Source: Chloroflexota bacterium (GTDB lineage: Bacteria > Chloroflexota > Chloroflexia > QHBQ01). From it: a stretch of 32,615 nt of DNA. This document shows positions 16,884-23,362 of this stretch, piece by piece (position 1 is the first letter of the stretch; every line of letters starts with the position of its first letter). The DNA lies in the NCBI GenBank assembly GCA_025355955.1, contig JANXYP010000038.1, positions 1 to 32,615 on the forward strand, written 5' to 3'. The translations under genes and the position numbers were made by a program. A model generated the notes under the pieces. That model searched no databases. It saw nothing but the letters and a program-made list of their open reading frames with translations, and had not been told where the DNA came from.

Positions 16884-16915
16884 TATATTGTCTCCTTTCA
16901 TAAATGTGATGATCG

Positions 16916-17278
16916 CTATAATCGCACAGTAAAGAAGAGGAAGAGGAAAACCATTGAGGTGCTCATTGCCAGTCCGATACCAGCGAGCCACGTGGTCAGG
17001 GGAGGGTTAGGTGAGCGGGTATATAGAAACAGGGCTGTAATACTTTCCGACACACCAAAAATGACAGCAGGCGTGCCAATTAGCAAGGCATAAAGGACGA
17101 CTAGGCCAGACGCATCGCCCAGTCTTGCCCCATTAGCCTGATAATATGCGCCATATATCCCAACAAGGAAGGCGACTGTCGAGCTGATCAGAGCGGCAAC
17201 TGCCCACATTAGCGGAACATTATCGCTTGGCACAGAGGGTGGCATCTGGTCAATGGAGGGCTGTGGATGGTCAGACAT
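16916..17278 (-). CDS. Small integral membrane protein, unknown function
   Basis: About 120 residues. A short Pro-rich head (SDHPQPSIDQMPPSVPSD) is followed by three hydrophobic segments at about 30-48 (WAVAALISSTVAFLVGIY), 62-80 (GLVVLYALLIGTPAVIFGV) and 98-118 (WLAGIGLAMSTSMVFLFLFF). The start 17278 is preferred because AAAGGTG lies 5 nt upstream; the track's GTG at 17293 overlaps the ATPase stop. It sits between the ATPase and the second LmbE gene in one apparent operon. Confidence 0.75.
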   Translation of the reverse strand: MSDHPQPSIDQMPPSVPSDNVPLMWAVAALISSTVAFLVGIYGAYYQANGARLGDASGLVVLYALLIGTPAVIFGVSESITALFLYTRSPNPPLTTWLAGIGLAMSTSMVFLFLFFTVRL

Positions 17279-17289
17279 TAGCGCACCTT

Positions 17290-18162
17290 TCACGCCTGAT
17301 TTAGCTCACGATACTGCTGGGTGAGGTTGTTGACCACGTAGTTTACCACCTCGGCATCAATGCGGCGGCGGTCGAGACGGGGGGCGACATCGAAGCAGAG
17401 CGAACAGATGTTGACGATGCTGCGGGGAACGCCGCCAGAGTGACGGGTGATTAGCTCGATGGCCTCATCGGTGAACAGTTCGACGCTGTTGGTTAGCCCA
17501 GCGGTATGCAGTCGATGGTTGATTAGCTCCTTGACCTCGGCAGTGGTTTGCAGAGGCTCCAGGTTCCAGGTAAGGCGCACTCGACTACCCAGATTGCGCT
17601 TCTTTGCAACCTTCTCCTGCAACTCAAGCTGGCCGAAGACCACTATCTGGAGGATGCGATGGTCATCTAGCGAGTAATTCAAGAAGATGCGGAGACGTTC
17701 GAGCGCGTCATAAGAGAGGCACTGGCCCTCGTCAACCAGCAGCAACGGCACCTTGCCCTCGCGGGCAGCCTTCTGCAAGAACAGGATGAACTCATTGGAT
17801 AGTTCGCTGCGGGTGCTGCCCAGTGGCTTCTGGCCGAAGGCGCGTAGCATTTCGCGGGTGAACTCGGCATCGGTTGGCTGAGTGGGGTCGAGTACCTCGG
17901 CGACGACTAGATTGCTGAAAAGGTCGTTGCCCATTACCCGGCGGCGCAACACGCTCAAGAGGCTACTTTTGCCCAAGCCGATGTCGCCATAGACGATGGT
18001 GAGACCGCGCCCCCAGAGGATATGCTGGGTGAGTAGGTTCAGCACTTCCTTGTACTGGTGGCCCTGGAAGAAGAAGCGGGCAGAGTCTTCGGGGTTGAAT
18101 GGGTCTTCCTTGAGCGAGGGGTGGAAGTAGGCCATTGCCAGCTTCTGATATTGACTTACCAT
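17290..18162 (-). CDS. ExeA/TniB-like AAA ATPase
   Basis: 290 residues. Walker A is VYGDIGLGKSSLLSVL near 58 and Walker B is PLLLVDEGQ near 140, followed by SRVRLTWNLEPL (sensor/arginine region) near 195 and HSGGVPRSIVNICSLCF near 240, the sensor-2 block of ExeA/MuB/TniB-type ATPases. The start SLKEDPFNPEDSARFFF is typical of ExeA-like proteins. Relatives work in secretion-pore assembly or as transposition target selectors; no transposase or secretion gene is beside it, so the role is open. ATG 18162 follows GAGGAGCAAATCGC. It is divergent from the MerR-parAB operon and shares a regulatory region with it. Confidence 0.88.
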   Translation of the reverse strand: MVSQYQKLAMAYFHPSLKEDPFNPEDSARFFFQGHQYKEVLNLLTQHILWGRGLTIVYGDIGLGKSSLLSVLRRRVMGNDLFSNLVVAEVLDPTQPTDAEFTREMLRAFGQKPLGSTRSELSNEFILFLQKAAREGKVPLLLVDEGQCLSYDALERLRIFLNYSLDDHRILQIVVFGQLELQEKVAKKRNLGSRVRLTWNLEPLQTTAEVKELINHRLHTAGLTNSVELFTDEAIELITRHSGGVPRSIVNICSLCFDVAPRLDRRRIDAEVVNYVVNNLTQQYRELNQA

Positions 18163-18177
18163 GCGATTTGCTCCTCA

Positions 18178-18204
18178 GATTGCTAATTGCAGATTAGGTT
18201 GCAG
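18178..18204. repeat. GATTGCA-type heptamers upstream of the ATPase
   Basis: CAGATTGCTAATTGCAGATT lies in the 5' leader of the ATPase transcript. It is the same repeat type as at 463-561 and 29688-29722. Confidence 0.65.
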
Positions 18205-18248
18205 TTTGAAGCACCGCTGACGGTTGAAATTGGCGGTGCAAGCACGAT

Positions 18249-18304
18249 ATAATAACTGCGCTTACATTGATGTCAATATTACAACAAAACAGTGATGCTG
18301 TCAA
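18249..18304 (-). promoter_or_regulatory. Two overlapping candidate promoters for the ATPase operon
   Basis: Upstream candidate: TTGACA (18299-18304), 17 bp, TAATAT (18276-18281). Downstream candidate: TTGACA (18271-18276), 16 bp, TATTAT (18249-18254). Both -35 boxes are perfect. Confidence 0.65.
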
Positions 18305-18342
18305 TAGGGTTGACAACGATGTTGGCGCTAATGGCAGGCGAG

Positions 18343-18362
18343 TATGTTAGTACGCTAACATA
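18343..18362. promoter_or_regulatory. Palindromic operator candidate in the divergent ATPase / parAB control region
   Basis: TATGTTAG, 4 bp, CTAACATA: a perfect 8-bp inverted repeat between the two divergent promoter sets, 20 bp upstream of the -35 of the plus-strand promoter. The adjacent MerR-like product is the obvious candidate to bind it. Confidence 0.55.
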
Positions 18363-18381
18363 CAATCAGAGTAGCAGCGAT

Positions 18382-18409
18382 TTGACAACATCGCGGTTTG
18401 GGTTATAAT
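18382..18409 (+). promoter_or_regulatory. Promoter for the MerR-parA-parB operon
   Basis: Perfect TTGACA, a 16-bp spacer and perfect TATAAT. Transcription should begin near 18416, which rules out the track start at 18398 for the regulator. Confidence 0.8.
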
Positions 18410-18508
18410 ATGTTCTACAACAGCACGCTGGGTGCTGGCGCGGTTTATGCACCCCGCCAAACGGGGTTGCCAAACCCCTTAGCCCCTCTTGGGGAGGGGA
18501 GTCTACGG

Positions 18509-18850
18509 ATGAGGACCATGGCGATCGGAAACGGCAGAGTAACAAACTATACAAGTGGTGAGGCGCTGGCGATGCTGGCGGATTTGGGCTACATTACCAC
18601 GCCACGGGTGATCCGAAACATCGAGCAGGAGCTAGGGCTGCCGATAAGCCGCGACCCTCAACATCAGCGGGTGTATACGCCGAGCGATGTAGAGCAGTTG
18701 GCGGCTATCCTGGCGCTGCAAGAGGCGGGGCTGCGACTGACTACCATCCACCGCATCCTGATTGAGCGTGACGTGGATGTGATCAGCTTCCACCGCGACC
18801 GGCTTCGGCACGCGCTCAGTATCCTGGAAGAGTTGAAAGTTACAAGTTGA
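18509..18850 (+). CDS. MerR-like helix-turn-helix regulator
   Basis: About 113 residues from ATG 18509, which follows GGAGGGGAG and lies downstream of the promoter. The N-terminal DNA-binding part (TSGEALAMLADLGY, then TTPRVIRNIEQELGLPISR) and the wing-and-helix VYTPSDVEQLAAILALQEAG match the MerR winged-helix pattern. There is no long effector domain, only a helix ending in LSILEELKVTS. The last residues and the TGA stop come from a TTGAAAG heptamer array. As first gene of the partition operon it may repress or activate its own promoter and the divergent ATPase promoter. Confidence 0.75.
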   Translation: MRTMAIGNGRVTNYTSGEALAMLADLGYITTPRVIRNIEQELGLPISRDPQHQRVYTPSDVEQLAAILALQEAGLRLTTIHRILIERDVDVISFHRDRLRHALSILEELKVTS

Positions 18851-18950
18851 AAGTTGAAAGTGAAAGCATAAAGTACGCGGTGGGGTATGGCTGGAGCCAG
18901 CTATCTGCCTGGCAAGCCCTTCCAACCACTTGCAACTTTCAACTTTCAAC
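18833..18950. repeat. TTGAAAG heptamer arrays in both orientations between the regulator and parA
   Basis: TTGAAAG-type units at 18834-18868 and inverted ACTTTCA-type units at 18931-18950. The two can pair in mRNA just before the parA ribosome-binding site. Confidence 0.8.
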
Positions 18951-18966
18951 TCCCCGGAGGGGAACC

Positions 18967-19896
18967 GTGATTAACTGGCTACAGGAGAAGGTGACGCAAA
19001 CGCGGCCAGCGCCGATGGTGATGGCCGCGGGCGAATCCAAGCAGGCGAAAGGGGTAAACAAGGGTGCGGCTGCCGACGCTGCGCCGACCCCTGCGCCGAA
19101 GCTGACCAAGCAGAAGCGGGCCGCCGATGGTGGCCCGCGGATCATCGCGATCGCCAATCAGAAGGGTGGCGTGGGCAAGACGACCACCACCGTCAATCTC
19201 GGCGCGGAACTGGCGACCATGGGGCGGCGAGTGCTGATTATTGACCTCGATCCACAGGCGGCAGCCACCTACTCGCTGGGCCACGACCCGGAGGGCATTA
19301 CCAAAACCATCTACAACGCCTTCGTCAAGAAGGACGCGACCATGCGCGAGGTAATCCTGCCAACCAGCGTGGAGAACCTGTCCATTGCCCCAGCCAACCT
19401 GGATCTGGCGGGCGCGGAACTCGACCTAATCCACAATTATACCCGTGAGCGGGTGCTGAAGGAAGCGGTGGCTACGGTAGCCGCAGATTACGATTATATC
19501 CTGATTGACTGTCCTCCCAGCCTGACCCTGCTGACGGTCAACGCCTTCGTTGCCAGCACCGAGGTGCTAATCCCGCTGCAAACCCATTTGCTTAGTCTGC
19601 GCGGGGTGACACGGCTGCTGGAGACGATCAAAGAGATCAGCGCGCTGAACCCCACTCTGAAGGTGACTGGCATCCTGCCCACGATGTACGATGGGCGTAG
19701 CAACTTGAACCGCGAGATCCTGGCAACGATTAGCCAGGTGTACAGCGGGCGGGTGTTCAGGAGCGTGATTCGCTATGGAGTGGCCGCCGCCGAAGCGCCG
19801 GGGCAGGGCGTGCCGGTGCGCCTGTATGCGCGAAGCAGCCCGGTGGCGAAGTGCTACGAGGCGCTGGCGAAGGAGATTATTGCCGATGAACGCTGA
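18967..19896 (+). CDS. parA: ParA/Soj family partition ATPase
   Basis: ParA ATPases form gradients on nucleoid DNA that move ParB-bound centromeres. About 309 residues from GTG 18967; I reject the track start 18847 because its first 30 codons are heptamer repeat and CGGAGGGGAACC lies right before the GTG. The deviant Walker A KGGVGKTTTTVN is at about 66, IIDLDPQAAATYSLG follows (Walker A'), and DYDYILIDCPPSLTLLTVNA is Walker B/switch II. SPVAKCYEALAKEII closes the fold. A roughly 55-residue Pro/Ala/Lys tail precedes the ATPase core. The stop overlaps the first of two chained mini-ORFs leading to parB. Confidence 0.96.
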   Translation: MINWLQEKVTQTRPAPMVMAAGESKQAKGVNKGAAADAAPTPAPKLTKQKRAADGGPRIIAIANQKGGVGKTTTTVNLGAELATMGRRVLIIDLDPQAAATYSLGHDPEGITKTIYNAFVKKDATMREVILPTSVENLSIAPANLDLAGAELDLIHNYTRERVLKEAVATVAADYDYILIDCPPSLTLLTVNAFVASTEVLIPLQTHLLSLRGVTRLLETIKEISALNPTLKVTGILPTMYDGRSNLNREILATISQVYSGRVFRSVIRYGVAAAEAPGQGVPVRLYARSSPVAKCYEALAKEIIADER

Positions 19897-19963
19897 CGCA
19901 AACGCCCACCCCAACCCCTCCCGGCGGGCGGGGAGCTATAGTCAAGGAGCTAATTGCCGATGA
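19886..19963 (+). CDS. Possible leader mini-ORF 1 (25 aa)
   Basis: ATG lies inside the 3' end of parA in another frame. It reads MNADANAHPNPSRRAGSYSQ and on, and its TGA overlaps the next mini-ORF start as ATGA. It may only serve to carry ribosomes from parA to parB. No ribosome-binding site of its own is clear. Confidence 0.35.
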   Translation: MNADANAHPNPSRRAGSYSQGANCR

Positions 19964-20037
19964 GCGCTGACGTATACGCCCACTCCAACCCCTCCCGGCG
20001 GGCGGGGAGTTACAGTCGAGGAGTCAATCGCCGATGA
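19960..20037 (+). CDS. Possible leader mini-ORF 2 (25 aa)
   Basis: A near-copy of mini-ORF 1 (MSADVYAHSNPSRRAGSYSR and on) preceded by CAAGGAG. Its TGA overlaps the parB ATG as ATGA, which is the usual sign of translational coupling. Being in the same frame with nearly the same peptide follows from the duplication and is not by itself proof of function. Confidence 0.4.
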   Translation: MSADVYAHSNPSRRAGSYSRGVNRR

Positions 20038-21014
20038 GCGTTGAACGAGGCAGCAAGCCGCGCAAGAGTCTGGTGCCGCAGAGTACCTGGCAGCGGTTGG
20101 CCGAGGCCAGCCCCGACGAGGGTACTCGTCCATTGGCGGGGGCCAAGCTGATCGAGACAGGTCGGGTGGTGGCGGATCCTAGCCAGCCGCGCAAATACTT
20201 CGAGGCGGGCGGGATGGCCGAGCTGATCGCCAGCGTGCGCGAGCGGGGCATTTTGCAGCCGATCACAGTGCAGCGGCAGGAGGATGGCAACTTCCGCATC
20301 ATCACCGGCGAACGACGCTGGCGGGCGGCCAGCGCATTGGAGATGCCCTACGTGCCAGCATTGGTGGTAGAGTTGACCGACAACGAGGCGCGGCTGGACC
20401 GCGTGGTGGAGAACCGCCAGCGGCGCGGGCTGCGCGATTACGAGATGGCAGTGGCGCTGCGCGAGATCAAGCGCGACCTGGCTCACGACAATCCAGGGAT
20501 GAGCAGCAACGAGCTTGACGAACTAACCGGCAAGCAACTGGGGATGAGCGGGCGCAGTGTGCGGAACTTCCTGGCAATGATGAATGTGCCGCAGGAGATA
20601 CGTGACGAACTAGGTGAGGACTTCAGCGAACTGGCGACCCGCGGCATATCGCTGCTGCGTGATCACCCTGAGAAGCGCGATGCGCTGGTTAAGGCGATCA
20701 AGAAGCATGACCTGAGCGGGCGGCAGACGGTGGAATTGGCGCGGCTGTTGAACGACAAACCGGGGATGAGCATGAACGACATGATCGCGCTAGTGCAGAA
20801 CGAGCCATCGCGCCGCGCCGCCTTCGGTGGGCGCAAATCATACATCGAACTGACGACCCGCATCAGCCAGGCGAATCGGCTGGTGGAGAACGGCGCGCTG
20901 GCGGCGGCATCAGACCAGGAGCGCGACGACCTGCTGCGCCTGCTGCAACCGCTGCTCGATTTGCAGCAGCAGATTGTGGCGGGCGATGCGCGGCTCGGAC
21001 GGCGGAAGAAGTGA
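20034..21014 (+). CDS. parB: ParB/Spo0J family centromere-binding protein
   Basis: ParB loads at parS sites and slides as a CTP-dependent clamp. 326 residues. DPSQPRKYFEAGGMAELIAS near 49 and GILQPITVQ near 72 are the ParB/Srx start; ITGERRWRAAS near 90 is the CTP-binding GERRxRA motif; VENRQRRGLRDYEMA near 125 is the ENxQR region; LDELTGKQLGMSGRSVRNFL near 161 is the helix-turn-helix. The C-terminal part is a helical stretch without the usual chromosomal ParB dimerisation signature that I could recognise, which leans towards a plasmid-type or divergent protein. The start follows CGAGGAG and overlaps mini-ORF 2. Confidence 0.95.
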   Translation: MSVERGSKPRKSLVPQSTWQRLAEASPDEGTRPLAGAKLIETGRVVADPSQPRKYFEAGGMAELIASVRERGILQPITVQRQEDGNFRIITGERRWRAASALEMPYVPALVVELTDNEARLDRVVENRQRRGLRDYEMAVALREIKRDLAHDNPGMSSNELDELTGKQLGMSGRSVRNFLAMMNVPQEIRDELGEDFSELATRGISLLRDHPEKRDALVKAIKKHDLSGRQTVELARLLNDKPGMSMNDMIALVQNEPSRRAAFGGRKSYIELTTRISQANRLVENGALAAASDQERDDLLRLLQPLLDLQQQIVAGDARLGRRKK

Positions 21015-21037
21015 TGAATGGTGAATGGTGCATGAAA

Positions 21038-21211
21038 CAACCGGGGTCATGATGACCCTGGTTGGAGCAGCGTATTCATGATGAATGCTGAGGGTAAGCA
21101 ACCGTACTCGTAACAAGTACGGTTCAATCGCAAATCAGGTAAGGTTAGCAACGGGTGTCATGACGACACTGGTTGAATGGGGAGCAACCGGTGTCATGAC
21201 GACACTGGTTG
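21038..21211. repeat. Cluster of five palindromes downstream of parB
   Basis: Four 27-bp palindromes of the form CAACC-N17-GGTTG at 21038-21064, 21099-21125, 21149-21175 and 21185-21211, and a shorter related one at 21074-21086 (ATTCATGATGAAT). Three of the four long ones and the short one share the centre TCATGAYGA. The arms vary but covary (GGGTCAT/ATGACCC, GTGTC/GACAC, CCGTACT/AGTACGG), so symmetry is kept while sequence changes. They could be protein-binding sites (ParB, or the antirepressor-like protein next door) or RNA hairpins. They fill the 21015-21241 spacer. Confidence 0.88.
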
Positions 21212-21241
21212 GATGAGAAACGATGAAACGGGGTACGCTAC

Positions 21242-22120
21242 ATGGACGGCGACGCGGGCAAGCTAGAGGTGATTACCCCACTGACCGAGAAGGTGGTTGA
21301 CTTCTATGGCGATCAGATACCTGTGGCTCAAGCAAATGGTGATGAGCTGTATGTGCCGTTGCGCCCATTGGTGGAGGCGATTGGGCTTGATCGGGGTAGC
21401 CAGCAGAAGCGCATCCAGCGTGATAAGGTGATGGCGAAGCGTTCACGGTTGGTGGCAATGCGCGGGGTAGATGGTCGGGTGCGCGATCAGCTTTGTCTGC
21501 CACTGGATCTGCTGCCTGGCTGGCTGTTCGGCATAGATACCAGCAGGGTGCGGCCTGAGATTCAGGATAAACTCGACCTCTATCGAGAGCAGGCTTTTCG
21601 CGTGCTGTGGGGTGCGTTCAAGGGCGAGATTATGCCCTATGCTGCCGCCCCAGCGACCAGCGGGTTGACGACGGCGCAGCAGACGTTGGAGATGATCACC
21701 GCAATGCAGCATCTCGCCCAGCAGCAGGTGGAGATGGAGCGGCGGGTGACGAACGTGGAGGGCCGCCAGGAGACGATGGCGAACTATATGCGCGGCTTCA
21801 TCGAGGATACGCGCAAGCGGCTGCAAGATTCGGATCAGCGCGTAAGCGGGCTGGAACTGCGTCTGGATGCGGGCGCGACTATCAGCGAGGCGCAGGCAGC
21901 GGAGATTGCCCTGGCGGTGAAGAACGTGGGCAACGCGCTGGAGCAGCACGGCAGCAGCGGCGGCTACGCCAAGGTTTATTCAGAGATGTACCGCCGCTAC
22001 CGGGTTAGCTCATATAAGAACCTGTCGCGGGCGAAGTATGATGAGGTACTGGCCTGGTTGAGCCGTTGGTATGATGAGATTAGCGGCGCGAAGGCAGAGC
22101 CAAACGAGGCAACCCAATGA
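21242..22120 (+). CDS. Phage antirepressor-like protein (P22_AR_N plus ORF6C-type)
   Basis: 292 residues. The N-terminal part (VDFYGDQIPVAQANGDELYV, PLRPLVEAIGLDRGSQQKRI, LDLLPGWLFGIDTSRVRPE) is the P22-type antirepressor N-terminal domain, including the typical PGWLF. The middle is a coiled coil (residues about 135-210, QQVEMERRVTNVEGRQETM). The C-terminus (YAKVYSEMYRRYRVSSYKNL) resembles the ORF6C domain of phage proteins. Such proteins bind and inactivate phage repressors. It lies between parB and a TPR gene, which it overlaps by ATGA, so it belongs to the partition operon. It is the clearest phage-derived element in the module. The start has only a weak ribosome-binding site. Confidence 0.85.
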   Translation: MDGDAGKLEVITPLTEKVVDFYGDQIPVAQANGDELYVPLRPLVEAIGLDRGSQQKRIQRDKVMAKRSRLVAMRGVDGRVRDQLCLPLDLLPGWLFGIDTSRVRPEIQDKLDLYREQAFRVLWGAFKGEIMPYAAAPATSGLTTAQQTLEMITAMQHLAQQQVEMERRVTNVEGRQETMANYMRGFIEDTRKRLQDSDQRVSGLELRLDAGATISEAQAAEIALAVKNVGNALEQHGSSGGYAKVYSEMYRRYRVSSYKNLSRAKYDEVLAWLSRWYDEISGAKAEPNEATQ

Positions 22121-22977
22121 CAACGCGGCGCGAACAGCCAGAGCCAACCAGCCCAAGCGCGATAGTCGACGTGGGGCGGATGGGCGAACAGTTCGAGCGG
22201 GCGGGCGAGACCGCGCTGGCCGCGGTATGGTATGAGCGGGCGGGACGACAGTCCCAGGCGGCCTGGCAGGCGGATGCGGCGATTGACTATTACCAGCGGG
22301 CGCTAGCTTTGCTACCGTCGGGCGATGAATATGCGGCGCGGCGGATGGATATGCAGGAGGGTTTGGCCGAGATGCTGTTCTCCCAGTCGCGGCAGGATGA
22401 AGCGATTGCTGCCTATGATGCGATGCTGAAGGCGGCAGAGGTGGCGGGCGATCGCCAGGATCGCGCCCACGCACTGAATGGATTGGCAATGGCGAAGTGC
22501 GAAGTGGGACAGCATCAGACGGCGTTGGCGCACGCAACCCAGGCGGAGGAGTTGGCCCGGGCAGCGGGGGCGCAGTACGAGGTAGCCGCCGCAATGCAGC
22601 GTCAGGGCCTGGCGCAGCTAGGGATGGGTGATAAGGAAGTGGCGCAGCAAAGGGCGGAGCAGGCGTTGTTGTTCAATAGCGCGTTGTCGGCTTGGGATGA
22701 GGCAGGCCATTGCTTCAACCTGCTGGCGCGGGCGGCAGACAATGATGACGAGGCGCAGCAGCTTGCCAACAATGCGCTGACCGCTTATCGCAAGGCGGGC
22801 AACCGCTGGGGGATAATGACGATGCTATGTTACCTGGGTGACAAGCAGCGGGCGGCTGGGTACAGCCAACCGGACAGTTACAGTGAGGCCTTGATAATCG
22901 CCCACGAGATAGGCAACCTGAAGGTAGCGCAGATGATTAGCGGAGAGCAGATCATGGGGATGAAAGAGATGACATAG
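22117..22977 (+). CDS. TPR repeat protein of the partition module
   Basis: 286 residues. TPR-like helix pairs: MGEQFERAGETALAAVWYER, ADAAIDYYQRALALLPSGDE, QDEAIAAYDAMLKAAEVAGD, QTALAHATQAEELARAAGAQ, each about 34-40 residues apart. No signal peptide or enzymatic domain. ATGA overlap with the antirepressor-like gene implies coupled translation and a shared task, perhaps as a scaffold for the regulator. The exact role is unknown. Confidence 0.85.
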   Translation: MTTRREQPEPTSPSAIVDVGRMGEQFERAGETALAAVWYERAGRQSQAAWQADAAIDYYQRALALLPSGDEYAARRMDMQEGLAEMLFSQSRQDEAIAAYDAMLKAAEVAGDRQDRAHALNGLAMAKCEVGQHQTALAHATQAEELARAAGAQYEVAAAMQRQGLAQLGMGDKEVAQQRAEQALLFNSALSAWDEAGHCFNLLARAADNDDEAQQLANNALTAYRKAGNRWGIMTMLCYLGDKQRAAGYSQPDSYSEALIIAHEIGNLKVAQMISGEQIMGMKEMT

Positions 22978-22994
22978 CTACTTGCGATGGGCAG

Positions 22995-23029
22995 AAAAAA
23001 GCGAGGAACGGGGGCCATCCATTCCTCGC
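22995..23029 (-). terminator. Minus-strand rho-independent terminator
   Basis: On the minus strand GCGAGGAA, 13 nt, TTCCTCGC, then six T. No minus-strand gene ends here, so it must end a non-coding transcript. Confidence 0.85.
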
Positions 23030-23166
23030 CTTACTGACAATTTAGCCTGAGCAGAAGAACGAACTTCCGGGCTGTGAGAGGGCATGAAAGTTCGAGCTTC
23101 GTCCGCTTCCTGAAAGCCATTGCTGGCGGTCGGGCTGGAGTCCTGTTTGCCGCAGGTCTCTCTTAT
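22995..23166 (-). ncRNA. Candidate structured small RNA, antisense to the leader of the initiator gene
   Basis: A near-consensus minus-strand promoter (23173-23201) and a perfect intrinsic terminator (22995-23029) bracket about 170 nt without an ORF. The RNA can form CGAACTT/AAGTTCG extended by GAAG/CTTC across an internal loop, a GCCA-GCAA-TGGC hairpin with a GNRA loop, and CCTG/CAGG near the 5' end. It matches no RNA class I know: the conserved cores of SRP RNA, tmRNA and RNase P RNA are absent, and a 6S-like rod is not evident. Its template is the leader region that a plus-strand transcript from the TPR gene into the initiator gene would contain. Confidence 0.7.
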
Positions 23167-23172
23167 GTCTAT

Positions 23173-23201
23173 ATGATACTCTAAGTCTGGCGACTTGTCA
23201 A
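23173..23201 (-). promoter_or_regulatory. Strong minus-strand promoter of the candidate small RNA
   Basis: Perfect TTGACA, a 17-bp spacer and TATCAT (5 of 6). Confidence 0.8.
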
Positions 23202-23238
23202 GAGGTTGCGGGCATCACTTTCCATAATAACGCCAGTA

Positions 23239-23338
23239 AAAAGTTGAAAGTTGAAAGTTGAAAGTTAAAACCAAAAAGTTAGCATGGTTGTAGGGTTTGC
23301 GGCCTAACTCAAAACTCAAAACTCAGCACTCAAAACTT
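23239..23338. repeat. Two heptamer arrays before the initiator gene
   Basis: AGTTGAA units at 23239-23268 and CTCAAAA units at 23309-23338. The second ends 8 bp before the ribosome-binding site. Confidence 0.88.
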
Positions 23339-23362
23339 CAGGACGAAGGGAGGTGATGCAGG

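Larger units (their letters stand above)
19885..20038. repeat. 74-bp tandem repeat bridging parA and parB
   Basis: The block GATGARCGYTGA recurs at 19885, 19959 and 20033, an exact period of 74 bp. Two full units and the start of a third are present. Each unit carries CCCTCCCGGCGGGCGGGGAG (a small hairpin), a GGAG ribosome-binding site and an ATG. The last ATG is the parB start. Confidence 0.95.

Noticed and set aside
18847-18966. Upstream extension of ParA
   Set aside because: The extra codons are heptamer repeats, and a good ribosome-binding site precedes the GTG at 18967.
21038-21211. CRISPR array
   Set aside because: Units are palindromes with irregular 29-50 bp spacing and varying sequence; no cas genes are present.
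22995-23166. SRP RNA, tmRNA or RNase P RNA
   Set aside because: Their conserved core sequences are not present on either strand, and the length does not fit tmRNA or RNase P.
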